Positions 1 through 6,945 of a stretch of DNA of 21,766 nucleotides are shown here, one piece after another. Position 1 is the first letter of the stretch. Every line of letters starts with the position of its first letter. Position numbers and translations under genes: made by a program. The notes under the pieces were generated by a model, which was given only the letters and a program-made list of their open reading frames with translations, was not told the DNA's origin and made no database searches. The DNA is from an uncultured Saprospiraceae bacterium (GTDB taxonomy: Bacteria > Bacteroidota > Bacteroidia > Chitinophagales > Saprospiraceae): contig CALLAG010000221.1 in NCBI GenBank assembly GCA_938002705.1, forward strand, positions 1 to 21,766, in the 5' to 3' direction.

Positions 1-270
1 GAATGATCCATTGGTATGTCCTGACTGAGCTATCTCCCACTTTACTTCTGAGATGCCCGTTACTGACTCGTCTATAGATACTGTAAGCATCTTGGTATCG
101 AGGTCGTAATTAGCAGATTGTGCTTTACCTTTTTTGATAGCTGTTTGTTCTATTCTCTCTGCACACATACCACAAGCACCCTCCACTCTGAATGTATAGT
201 CGATCAGAGTCTGACCTACCATCATATAACTGATAGTGCATAAGAATGCACTTAATATTATCTTCTTCAT
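1..270 (-). CDS. exported heavy-metal-associated (HMA-like) domain protein, 3' end outside window
   Basis: Reading from the ATG at 270 gives 90 codons that run off the left edge in frame, so the C-terminus is missing. Residues 1-20 look like a signal peptide (hydrophobic stretch ending ..MMVGQ). After it comes an HMA-type beta-alpha-beta segment: a first strand (YTFRVEGACG), the metal-binding-loop motif C33-G-M-C36 followed by A-E-R-I-E, then a segment rich in short strands (KMLTVSIDES). This CxxC loop is the Cu(I)/soft-metal site in HMA proteins. Export suggests a periplasmic metal-binding or scavenging role rather than a cytosolic chaperone. It lies 62 bp downstream of the Cys-rich DUF6660-like gene on the same strand, so the two probably form a metal-response operon. 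Family call is good; metal identity is unknown. Confidence 0.8.
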   Translation of the reverse strand, partial: MKKIILSAFLCTISYMMVGQTLIDYTFRVEGACGMCAERIEQTAIKKGKAQSANYDLDTKMLTVSIDESVTGISEVKWEIAQSGHTNGSF

Positions 271-332
271 TATTGTGTATAAAAATTATATAGTCTTAAA
301 AAAAATGTGAAATAGGTTCTCTTACATTCTTC

Positions 333-665
333 TTAACTATACTTGGGGGGTTGCCATAAGGCGTTATCGTAGATTCTTGATAACCTGTTAAGGTAGTGGG
401 CATTAATAGCCGTAGTACATCTAGTGGGCAGAACTGATAACTCATATGCATCTTGCATTGTGAATACATGCGAGCAACATAAGCAATCGCAACTGCTTCC
501 TCCACAACAATCCTTCTTATCAGAGTCGTCATCATGGTCATTGTCAGAAGATATTGTCGTCTCAGTAGGTTCTGAGCCATTATCACAACAGGGGATGCTT
601 ATCGCAAAGGCTCCCGAGCTCTTAAGCACCAAAAACAACAATAATATGACTTTAATAATCTTCAC
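333..665 (-). CDS. small exported Cys/His/Asp-rich protein, DUF6660-like, metal-associated
   Basis: 110 residues starting at a GTG codon (663-665). The N-terminus (MKIIKVILLLFLVLKSSGAFA) is a clear signal peptide. The mature part carries paired cysteines (CC at 26-27), an acidic His-containing stretch (SDNDHDDDSDKKD), a cluster CCGGSSCDCLCC, and a C-terminus ending in WQPPKYS. This pattern of acidic/His stretch, CxCxCC cluster and terminal WQPP resembles the small Bacteroidota family DUF6660, which I know from neighbourhoods of heavy-metal efflux genes. That assignment is from memory of the family. The next gene on the same strand is an exported HMA-like protein, which supports a role in metal binding or sensing in the envelope. 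The function has not been shown from sequence. Confidence 0.75.
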   Translation of the reverse strand: MKIIKVILLLFLVLKSSGAFAISIPCCDNGSEPTETTISSDNDHDDDSDKKDCCGGSSCDCLCCSHVFTMQDAYELSVLPTRCTTAINAHYLNRLSRIYDNALWQPPKYS

Positions 666-702
666 TTTTATAAAGATACCACGAAAAGCACATTATCTCA
701 AG

Positions 703-710
703 TATATTTG
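703..710 (+). promoter_or_regulatory. candidate -7 promoter element (TATATTTG)
   Basis: TATATTTG fits the Bacteroidota -7 consensus TAnnTTTG and lies 43 bp before the ATG at 754, in the 88-bp gap between two divergent genes. I see no convincing TTG at the -33 position, so this is a partial match only. Confidence 0.4.
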
Positions 711-753
711 TATTTCCTTTAATTACGTTATAGTACATATTATAGTAGTATCC

Positions 754-2226
754 ATGAGAATTCTGGTGTTAGCGATGATGATTTGTTTTTGTAGTGCAAG
801 CCTGAAGGGCCAAGACACGCAAGAACTTGAAGTTTATAATATGTATATAAGCTTCCTTAATGAGTGTACTCATGGCTTAGCTATTGCTAAAACTCTACTA
901 GATAATAACAACAAAGAACTTAACAGATATATAGATCTGCCAAGTGCCAACTCTATAGAAATCAATAATGATGATCTCCCGTCTAATTATTTTGACAAAC
1001 CAGATGATGACTCAGAATTCTACACAATATCCCCTATAGAACTGAGTGTAATCTGCAAGGCCAAATCCTCAGCACTTAATAGCAGTACTGCAAGACAACT
1101 TAATGGTCAGGTAGATAATATTGTAAATATCCTTAATCAGATTAACCAAATAAGATTCGATCTGGAATCCTACACAGATGGCCATGATCTTAATGAAAAA
1201 GAATCTATATATGGTGTGTATGAGTATCTAGAGAAGGCCGTTAAGCTATTTAACGATTACGCTGATGCGCATAAGAGATTAGCTAATGATATCAATGATA
1301 GGAACAAAAGCAATGGAGATCCTCTCCACGCTGTCTGCTATGCTATACACTCTACGACTAAGTCCATATTAAGAAATATGCGTAGAGAAAACCAAACCAA
1401 TGTGATCAATGACATTTTCAAGCTAAATAATGATCTTAAAAAATTCAATGATCATGTGAGTACTAACAAAGGTGAGTACAGCTCTAAAGATGCTCAATAC
1501 TATATCAAAACCATAGATGAGAAAACAGCCAAAGTGATTCAACTCGTCAGAGACTACGAGAACCCAGGTTATGTTCCCGTAGAATTAGAGTTATACGGTA
1601 AGCACTACTATTATCATAATCAGCTGCTGAGTAAGTACTTCAACTTTACAGGACCAGGGTTCGTGAGAGATATGAATAAGTTGCTGGAGGACTTAGGTAA
1701 GACGACAATTCTTCTGGACGAAGAACCTCTCTTATTCAAAGTTATCTACCCTGTAAAAATACAAGAGGCCACAACCCTAAATACTACTAAAACGATAGTA
1801 GAAAAACCAAAAGTGGTCATAGAGAATAACTTAGAATTTAGTGAAGTAAAACCAAAAGATATTCCTGATATTACTCTGCCTCCAACGCCGATAGCAACAA
1901 CGCCACCTGCTCCCAAAGTCACATATGATAACAATCTATTGATCTTAGAGATCTATGATTACAGTATGCTAGATAGAGATTCTGTCTCTGTAGCATTTAA
2001 CGGAAAGGTCATACTTGACCACTACACATTACGCCTACTGCCAGAGACTATTAATCTCGAACTAAACCCTAATGGACCCAATATCCTGACAGTCACCGCC
2101 CATAACGACGGTATGATGGCACCTAACACACCATCTATATCATATAGAAGAAGTGGCCAGAGAAAGAAAGTAAAACTGAAACCAAGTCTTCGTGCTCAAG
2201 AGGTTTTTGAGATTGAGATAGAGTAA
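754..2226 (+). CDS. exported protein of unknown function with C-terminal beta domain
   Basis: 490 residues from the ATG at 754. The frame stays open upstream to 424, but that stretch is antisense to the DUF6660-like gene and encodes no recognisable protein. The ATG at 754 is followed at once by a signal peptide (MRILVLAMMICFCSASLKGQ), which decides the start. Residues about 21-345 are largely helical and rich in Asn/Asp/Lys, with no family I recognise. A Pro/Thr-rich linker follows (about 350-392, with TLPPTPIATTPPAP). The last 98 residues (393-490) look like an all-beta domain with the pattern D-x-D-x-V-x-V-x-x-N-G, NILTVTAHNDG and PNTPSISY. This resembles a domain I have seen at the C-terminus of other Bacteroidota envelope proteins. 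There is no T9SS sorting signal and no lipobox. Probably periplasmic; function unknown. Confidence 0.8.
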   Translation: MRILVLAMMICFCSASLKGQDTQELEVYNMYISFLNECTHGLAIAKTLLDNNNKELNRYIDLPSANSIEINNDDLPSNYFDKPDDDSEFYTISPIELSVICKAKSSALNSSTARQLNGQVDNIVNILNQINQIRFDLESYTDGHDLNEKESIYGVYEYLEKAVKLFNDYADAHKRLANDINDRNKSNGDPLHAVCYAIHSTTKSILRNMRRENQTNVINDIFKLNNDLKKFNDHVSTNKGEYSSKDAQYYIKTIDEKTAKVIQLVRDYENPGYVPVELELYGKHYYYHNQLLSKYFNFTGPGFVRDMNKLLEDLGKTTILLDEEPLLFKVIYPVKIQEATTLNTTKTIVEKPKVVIENNLEFSEVKPKDIPDITLPPTPIATTPPAPKVTYDNNLLILEIYDYSMLDRDSVSVAFNGKVILDHYTLRLLPETINLELNPNGPNILTVTAHNDGMMAPNTPSISYRRSGQRKKVKLKPSLRAQEVFEIEIE

Positions 2227-2251
2227 TACTTATCTATTTTGGCATATAAAA

Positions 2252-2277
2252 ATGGCAGCAACTTGCGTTACTGCCAT
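2252..2277 (-). terminator. hairpin terminator between convergent genes
   Basis: The 7-bp stem ATGGCAG/CTGCCAT continues as AAC/GTT after one mismatch around a 4-base loop. On the minus strand it is followed by TTTTTATA, so it should end the merR-yceI transcript. The plus side is only moderately T-rich, so it may also serve the 754-2226 gene weakly. Confidence 0.75.
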
Positions 2278-2307
2278 CTATCAAATCTTATTTTATTAAT
2301 AGTTTTC

Positions 2308-2988
2308 TTACGACTTCGCTGTCAAGTTAATTGACATCTTGATGTCATCATTGATGAATTTATCTTTGAGATTATCAGAGAAACTCTTAGACATAAACTT
2401 GATACCCCATTCTGTTCTGTTGATAGAAAATTCTGGAGTCTTTACAACTACGACATCTCCTTGGATACCAACTTTAGCTTTGATGCCTATTTCTTTAGTC
2501 GTGTCCTTTATCGTTAAGTTACCGTATACAAGGTGAGACGCTTCTGGATCATTGACTAATTTTGTGACTTTAGTTACTTCAAATTTTGCAGTTGGATATT
2601 TAGCAATATTAAAAAAGTCATCTGCTTCTTCTGGCTTATTCGTTCCCTTAAGATGCGATTCCAGACCTAATTTAGAATCTCCTTCTAAATCTGTACAATT
2701 GATCGTCGTCATATCTAATACAAAATTACCTGCTGTGATGTTACCATCTTTGACAGTAAGAGATCCAGAACTTACATCAACTGTACCAGTGTGTGATCCA
2801 GTAGGCTTAGAACCTGTCCACATAGCCTTACTAGTGGCACTGTCCACAGTGTAGCTTGTTCCTGTCATAGATTTAGCAGCTTCTTTAGCCTCACCTACTA
2901 CTGCATCCGTTGCAGCTTTTTCATTCTTACAAGCTATGAATGTCAATACTGTAAATAGTATGACGCATAGATTAGTTGTTAATTTCAT
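2308..2988 (-). CDS. YceI family lipoprotein
   Basis: 226 residues. The N-terminus is a lipoprotein signal with lipobox FIAC (Cys20), followed by a helical linker of Ala/Glu/Lys to about residue 44. Residues about 45-226 match the YceI lipocalin-like barrel: a start like SYTVDSATSKAMWTGSKPTG, a mid region with a LESHLKG-type segment (short of the usual H-L-x-S/x-D-F-F order), DDFFNIAKYPTAKFEVTKV, then GNLTIKDTTKEI and FSINRTEWGIKF. YceI proteins bind polyisoprenoid lipids such as ubiquinone precursors in the periplasm; here the barrel would be membrane-anchored. The gene begins 33 bp after the stop of the MerR gene on the same strand and ends at a good terminator, so the two are probably one transcript. 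Confidence 0.93.
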   Translation of the reverse strand: MKLTTNLCVILFTVLTFIACKNEKAATDAVVGEAKEAAKSMTGTSYTVDSATSKAMWTGSKPTGSHTGTVDVSSGSLTVKDGNITAGNFVLDMTTINCTDLEGDSKLGLESHLKGTNKPEEADDFFNIAKYPTAKFEVTKVTKLVNDPEASHLVYGNLTIKDTTKEIGIKAKVGIQGDVVVVKTPEFSINRTEWGIKFMSKSFSDNLKDKFINDDIKMSINLTAKS

Positions 2989-3021
2989 TTGTTTTGCTTT
3001 TTTATGTAATATTTAATAAGA

Positions 3022-3906
3022 TTATGACTTTTTATTATCGATAAAGTTCATTGTGTCAGCAAGATTTTTAAAAACAGTCACTTTATCACTTAGCTTTTCT
3101 GGTAAGGAAATCACCTGAAAACCGGTAGCTAAAAACTGTGTAGGCTCTATAGAGGCAGATATCTCAAGGATATAATCATCTATAGATATAACAGGAAGCT
3201 CATTATTAATAATCGTAAATAGGTAATCAGCCTTTACCACCTTACAAGCAGATATCGCATCCTGCATACTTGCATCATAGCCTAGATTTATAACTTTGCA
3301 CTGCTTAAGCTTAAGTAAGTAATGAAGGTATAAGAGACTTAATTCTTGCGTATCACCTTGTGGAAGGTATATGATATAACTGGGACCAAAATTAGATTCT
3401 TCTGGCAGGATATCGATGCATGACTGTATCTTAAGTTTGATAAGCTGTGTGACAAAAGATTCGTGCATATTCTGCAAGTCTCCAGAAAGCCATGCCATAC
3501 CTAATCTATCCATGAGTGGATATATTAGCTCACTCATAGTCCTCTCGAGACCTAGCTGATCGATATATTGGCTGAGCATCATAGACAGGTTATAACTATC
3601 TAACTCCAGTACAAAGACCATTAATATATCTATGGTATCTTTCTCATTAAGATCTACTGCAGAATGTTTATTGAATTCTTCTTTGATCTGAGCAGGTGAC
3701 ATCTTAGCGATCTTGGAGATCTTATAACCTTTATTATAGAGAAAGCAGACATTAAGCATCGTCCTGAGATCCTCATCAGTATAATATCTGATGTTAGTGG
3801 ATGTCCTCTTAGGAGTGATGATATTATAGCGTTTCTCCCATATCCTTAGGGTATGTGCTTTGACACCAGTTAGGTGTTCCATGTCCTTAATGGAGTAGGT
3901 TACCAT
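3022..3906 (-). CDS. MerR family regulator with degenerate B12-binding-type C-terminal domain
   Basis: 294 residues. Residues 3-70 are a MerR winged helix-turn-helix (YSIKDMEHLTGVKAHTLRIWEKRY, then NIRYYTDEDLRTM). The rest has the plan of CarH/LitR-type photoreceptors: a helical bundle (about 88-165) and a Rossmann-like cobalamin-binding-type domain (about 175-290, with NLGYDASMQDAISACKVVKADY). The ligand residues differ. The W-x9-EH motif reads W139-x9-E149-S150, and the D-x-H-x-x-G motif reads D185-T-Q187-E-L-S190, so both the His before the cap and the lower-axial His are absent. The protein may therefore not bind adenosylcobalamin in the usual way. Known relatives often control carotenoid genes; here the downstream partner is a YceI lipoprotein. 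A near-perfect palindrome lies 14 bp upstream of the start and may be its operator. Confidence 0.9.
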   Translation of the reverse strand: MVTYSIKDMEHLTGVKAHTLRIWEKRYNIITPKRTSTNIRYYTDEDLRTMLNVCFLYNKGYKISKIAKMSPAQIKEEFNKHSAVDLNEKDTIDILMVFVLELDSYNLSMMLSQYIDQLGLERTMSELIYPLMDRLGMAWLSGDLQNMHESFVTQLIKLKIQSCIDILPEESNFGPSYIIYLPQGDTQELSLLYLHYLLKLKQCKVINLGYDASMQDAISACKVVKADYLFTIINNELPVISIDDYILEISASIEPTQFLATGFQVISLPEKLSDKVTVFKNLADTMNFIDNKKS

Positions 3907-3919
3907 AGCGATTATCGAC

Positions 3920-3947
3920 TATAGCAAGAATTACAATTCACGCTATA
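3920..3947. promoter_or_regulatory. 28-bp imperfect palindrome, candidate MerR operator
   Basis: The outer arms TATAGC (3920-3925) and GCTATA (3942-3947) and inner arms GAATT (3928-3932) and AATTC (3935-3939) are symmetric about 3933/3934, with 11 of 14 base pairs matching. It begins 14 bp before the merR ATG, a natural place for an autoregulatory operator. It could also fold as an RNA hairpin in the merR leader. Binding by this MerR is inference. Confidence 0.55.
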
Positions 3948-4021
3948 ATTCATTTATAATATTGGGGTTATAGAATATCATTAGATTGTAATTATAAGGT
4001 ATAAAGAACAAAAAGCCAACA

Positions 4022-4065
4022 ACTTTGTATTTGTTAAGACTTTGTGGGGTATTCTACTACTTTGT
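4022..4065 (+). repeat. three direct repeats of ACTTTGT upstream of bshA
   Basis: ACTTTGT occurs at 4022-4028, 4039-4045 and 4059-4065, with start-to-start spacings of 17 and 20 bp, ending 45 bp before the bshA ATG. Each resembles the TTTG half of a Bacteroidota -7 element, so they may be alternative promoters or a regulator's direct-repeat site. Confidence 0.5.
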
Positions 4066-4110
4066 GATTGTCAGATTAATGTAGATTAGCGTCTCGAAAA
4101 TAAGCATTTT

Positions 4111-5268
4111 ATGAAAATTGGAATTGTATGTTACCCAACGTTTGGTGGGAGTGGTGTATTAGCAACAGAATTAGGTATAGGTCTGGCTAATAAAGGACAC
4201 GAAATCCATTTTATAACATATAAAAGACCTGCGAGACTGACTAAGTACTACCAAGGTATCTTCCTACACGAAGTTAATTCTCTAGAGTATCCCTTATTCG
4301 AATATCCTCCGTATGACAGCTCTCTTGCAAGTAAAATCGTAGATGTCGTACAACATGAGCAGTTAGACGTATTACACGTACATTATGCTATACCACATGC
4401 TACAGTTGCGTATCTTGCTAAGAGTATACTCGAGACTAAAGGCATCAAACTCCCAGTTGTCACTACCTTACATGGCACTGATATTACACTCATAGGATTG
4501 GATGAATCAATGGCATCAGTAGTAGAGTTCAGTATCAACAAATCTGATGGTGTCACAGCCGTCAGTCAATCTCTGAAAGCTCAGACAGAGTCTTCTTTTG
4601 ATATAAAAAAGAATATCAATGTCATCTATAACTTTATAGATCCAGAAAGATTTAAAAGACAGACTAGTAAAGCATTCAAGACAGCGATAGCGCCTAATGG
4701 AGAAAAAATAATCATACATACTTCTAACTTCCGAAAGGTAAAACGTGTGGAAGATGTCATTAATAGTTTTTATAAAATAAGACAAGAGATCCCTGCTAAG
4801 TTGCTACTTATAGGTGACGGACCTGAGCGTAGAACTATGGAGAAACTATGCAGACGTAATGGCACTTGCAATGATATCAGATTCTTAGGTAAGCAAGAAG
4901 TGGTCGAGGAGATCTTATCATTAGGTGATCTCTTTATGTTACCTTCTGCCAAAGAAAGCTTTGGTCTCTCAGCACTTGAAGCCATGGCATGTGAGTTACC
5001 CGTAATATCATCAAATATAGGTGGTCTTCCAGAAATTAATGAAGACGGCGTCACAGGTTACTTATGTCCTGTAGGTGATGTCAGTATGATGGTGGAGAGA
5101 TCTCTTAGGTTATTGCAGGATGAGCAATTGTTAGATCTATTTAGAAAAAATGCTCGTACCAAGGCTTTAGAATTTACCATAGATAATATTCTACCTCAAT
5201 ACGAGCAGCTGTATCTTAAGTGTATCGAAAATGTCAATAAACCAAAGACATTAGAAACCAGGATTTAA
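4111..5268 (+). CDS. bshA: N-acetyl-alpha-D-glucosaminyl L-malate synthase (bacillithiol synthesis)
   Basis: 385 residues, the usual length. BshA joins UDP-GlcNAc and L-malate in the cytosol, the first step of bacillithiol synthesis. Seen here: an N-terminal GT-B half starting MKIGIVCYPTFGGSGVLATE, with the GGSG loop at 12-15; the family-typical LHVHYAIPHA (88-97); TTLHGTDIT (118-126); and a C-terminal nucleotide-sugar half with LLLIGDGPER and the E-x7-E motif E282..E290 (KESFGLSALEAMAC). These segments separate BshA from generic glycosyltransferase family 4 members. No bshB or bshC is in the window. The gene stands alone, divergent from merR; its last 18 bases overlap the end of a gene on the opposite strand. 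Confidence 0.95.
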   Translation: MKIGIVCYPTFGGSGVLATELGIGLANKGHEIHFITYKRPARLTKYYQGIFLHEVNSLEYPLFEYPPYDSSLASKIVDVVQHEQLDVLHVHYAIPHATVAYLAKSILETKGIKLPVVTTLHGTDITLIGLDESMASVVEFSINKSDGVTAVSQSLKAQTESSFDIKKNINVIYNFIDPERFKRQTSKAFKTAIAPNGEKIIIHTSNFRKVKRVEDVINSFYKIRQEIPAKLLLIGDGPERRTMEKLCRRNGTCNDIRFLGKQEVVEEILSLGDLFMLPSAKESFGLSALEAMACELPVISSNIGGLPEINEDGVTGYLCPVGDVSMMVERSLRLLQDEQLLDLFRKNARTKALEFTIDNILPQYEQLYLKCIENVNKPKTLETRI

Positions 5269-5487
5269 CTGTCCTTGTTTGCTATAATTTAGTACGGCAT
5301 TGATTGTATCTGCAGAGGGATAGAAAGATACTTTTGGAAACTTATCATATCCTTTTTTTAACTCTACGTACGTACTTGCAGTCGTACGGTCTTCTTGTAT
5401 AGCATTCTCTATTTCAAGTTTTTGTAAGATTGTCGTTTCGCCGTATAAATATTTAAGTAAAAATCTGAAGGTGTAATCTTGCTTCAT
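5251..5487 (-). CDS. small conserved Bacteroidota protein of unknown function
   Basis: 78 residues with no signal peptide or membrane segment. I recognise the pattern from short Bacteroidota proteins: a start like DYTFRFLLKYLYGETT, a helical middle with LEIENAIQEDRTTASTYVELK, and a C-terminal half with FPKVSFYPSADTINAVLNYS. The first half resembles the N-terminal region of zinc-less anti-sigma-type proteins, but it is too short to contain a membrane anchor and I assign no function. The 3' end overlaps the convergent end of bshA by 18 bp. An inverted repeat lies about 45 bp upstream of the ATG. Codon use matches its neighbours. Confidence 0.78.
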   Translation of the reverse strand: MKQDYTFRFLLKYLYGETTILQKLEIENAIQEDRTTASTYVELKKGYDKFPKVSFYPSADTINAVLNYSKQGQLNPGF

Positions 5488-5531
5488 GCAGTTATTTTAG
5501 TGATAGATTATATGTTGCAGTGACATGACTG

Positions 5532-5550
5532 AGAGAATAGAATATTCTCT
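5532..5550. repeat. inverted repeat AGAGAAT-5-ATTCTCT
   Basis: A perfect 7-bp inverted repeat with a 5-base spacer, 45 bp upstream of the 78-residue gene on the minus strand. No U-tract follows on that strand, so it is unlikely to be a terminator for the DUF2147 operon. It could be an operator or mRNA hairpin. Confidence 0.35.
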
Positions 5551-5580
5551 TATTATCTTCATTAAGGTAAGCTATGCCTG

Positions 5581-5615
5581 TTGCTTTCGTCTTATTAACT
5601 ATCTTATTAAAGCAA
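5581..5615. repeat. inverted repeat TTGCTTT/AAAGCAA with internal direct repeat
   Basis: TTGCTTT (5581-5587) and AAAGCAA (5609-5615) are perfect complements enclosing two copies of CTTATTAA (5591-5598 and 5603-5610). It lies just past the stop of the DUF2147 gene. No clear U-run follows, so a terminator role is only possible. Confidence 0.3.
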
Positions 5616-5623
5616 ATATTGTG

Positions 5624-6043
5624 CTAGTCGACTCTATGCCAATAAAAAGTCTTCCCGAAAATAGGATTACCAACATATCCTCTGATTTTCAAGGTATTAG
5701 CATTTTCTAATTCGATACGGCAGGCATATTCTTTACCACTCCTAGGATCTAGTATCTTACCATCTACCCACTTATGATTGTCAAGTATCATATCTCTGAA
5801 TAACAATAAGTCCTTGAGAGAAGCACCTTTATTATCTCCCTTACACTTCTTACAGTGTGTCACTTGTGAGTTAGGAAATAACTCTATCACTTTGGCATAC
5901 AGCTTATTGTCTGATTGATAGATTTCTATATGGGACTGTACTTCTTCTTTTTCTATATTCTTCCATATTCCTATAGCCGACTGACTGTAAGAAGAGATAC
6001 TTAGAAATAATAATAACAACAATACTATAAAGGCTTGGCTCAT
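5624..6043 (-). CDS. exported DUF2147 domain protein
   Basis: 139 residues with a signal peptide (MSQAFIVLLLLLFLSISSYSQ). The mature part matches the DUF2147 layout: GIWKNIEKEEV near the start, IEIYQSDNKLYAKVIEL, a variable loop, then WVDGKILDPRSGKEYACRIEL and LKIRGYVGNPIFGKTFYW. These are small beta-barrel-like periplasmic proteins of unknown function. The variable loop holds a CxxC pair (Cys64, Cys67 in THCKKCKGD), with another Cys at 108. The start overlaps the aminotransferase stop by 4 bp (ATGA), so translation is probably coupled. As the last gene of the operon, it is the one exported product among cytosolic enzymes. Confidence 0.88.
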   Translation of the reverse strand: MSQAFIVLLLLLFLSISSYSQSAIGIWKNIEKEEVQSHIEIYQSDNKLYAKVIELFPNSQVTHCKKCKGDNKGASLKDLLLFRDMILDNHKWVDGKILDPRSGKEYACRIELENANTLKIRGYVGNPIFGKTFYWHRVD

Positions 6044-6942
6044 ACTATAGGAACGATATATTGAGGAATTATTTCCTCAAAAGCCGAGATTAGTCTTTCC
6101 ATAACATTTGAGCTATTGTCATTAGTTATCTCTCGACCATCTATTTTCTTAATAGGTGTGAGTTCTCCCATTGTGCCAGTACAGAAAACTTCATCTGCAG
6201 CATAAAGCTCAGTGAGAGAGATATTCTTTTCTATACACGGTATATTATGCTTATGAGCTAATTCTATAATGATACCTCGCGTAATACCTGGTAGGCATGC
6301 ATCTGCGTGAGGGGTGTATAGCTTATTCTTTTTGACCATAAATATATTAGTCCCATTAAGCTCTGAAGCATATCCATATACATCTAACATAAGCGCTGCA
6401 TCTACTCCAGCTACATTAGCCTGGATCTTAGCAAGAATGTTATTAATAAGGTTATTATGGTGGATCTTAGAGTCTACAAAATTAGGAGAGTTTCTTCTTA
6501 TCGTAGATGTGATGATAGATATACCACTTTCATTATCATATACAGGTGCCTTATATTCTGGTACTATAATTAAGCAAGACCCCATCTGATTAAGTCTAGG
6601 GTCCATGCCTGATGTTATCTTCTCACCACGTGTAAGTGTCAGTCTTATATGTACCCCATCAGTCATATCATTGGCCTTAAGAGTATCGAATAAGGCTTGT
6701 GTTATCGTCTCTCTATCCGGAATATCAGTAAATAGCATAGCCTTACAAGAATCCATAAGTCTATCCAAATGCCTATCTAGCATGAACACACCCCCATTGT
6801 ATATTCTTAAGCCTTCCCATACCGCGTCACCTCCCTGGACTACACTATCGAATACTGAAACCTTGGCTTCATCACGAGGGTATATCCCATCTTTTACATA
6901 TATCTTAAGGTCCTTATTCCTTGGGTCAAATTCTTGTAACAT
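6040..6942 (-). CDS. class IV PLP aminotransferase, branched-chain/D-amino-acid type
   Basis: 300 residues, the normal length for the fold-type IV family (BCAT, D-amino acid aminotransferase, aminodeoxychorismate lyase). Seen: VSVFDSVVQGGDAVWEGLRIYNG near the N-terminus; a PLP-lysine candidate at K159 in VDSKIHHNNLINNILAK; E194 in YASELNGTNIFMV, which should contact the pyridine nitrogen; the phosphate-binding turn PGITRG (218-223); and EVFCTGTMGELTPI. The lysine context is close to BCAT, but substrate cannot be fixed; the usual BCAT gene may be elsewhere, and a bare ilvE call would be too strong. It starts 3 bp after the stop of a sulfotransferase-like gene. Plants encode a sulfotransferase-like domain fused to this aminotransferase domain in the same order, so the two products may act together. 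Confidence 0.88.
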   Translation of the reverse strand: MLQEFDPRNKDLKIYVKDGIYPRDEAKVSVFDSVVQGGDAVWEGLRIYNGGVFMLDRHLDRLMDSCKAMLFTDIPDRETITQALFDTLKANDMTDGVHIRLTLTRGEKITSGMDPRLNQMGSCLIIVPEYKAPVYDNESGISIITSTIRRNSPNFVDSKIHHNNLINNILAKIQANVAGVDAALMLDVYGYASELNGTNIFMVKKNKLYTPHADACLPGITRGIIIELAHKHNIPCIEKNISLTELYAADEVFCTGTMGELTPIKKIDGREITNDNSSNVMERLISAFEEIIPQYIVPIV

Positions 6943-6945
6943 CGC

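Noticed and set aside
296..586. 96-codon minus-strand open frame
   Set aside because: It overlaps the DUF6660-like gene in another frame on the same strand; the latter has a signal peptide and a family-like Cys pattern.
424..753. A 110-codon N-terminal extension of the gene at 754
   Set aside because: It is antisense to the DUF6660-like gene, has no recognisable protein features, and the ATG at 754 is directly followed by a signal peptide.
6040..6942. Firm naming as ilvE
   Set aside because: The fold-type IV family includes D-amino acid aminotransferases and aminodeoxychorismate lyases, and the context with a sulfotransferase-like gene is not that of branched-chain synthesis.
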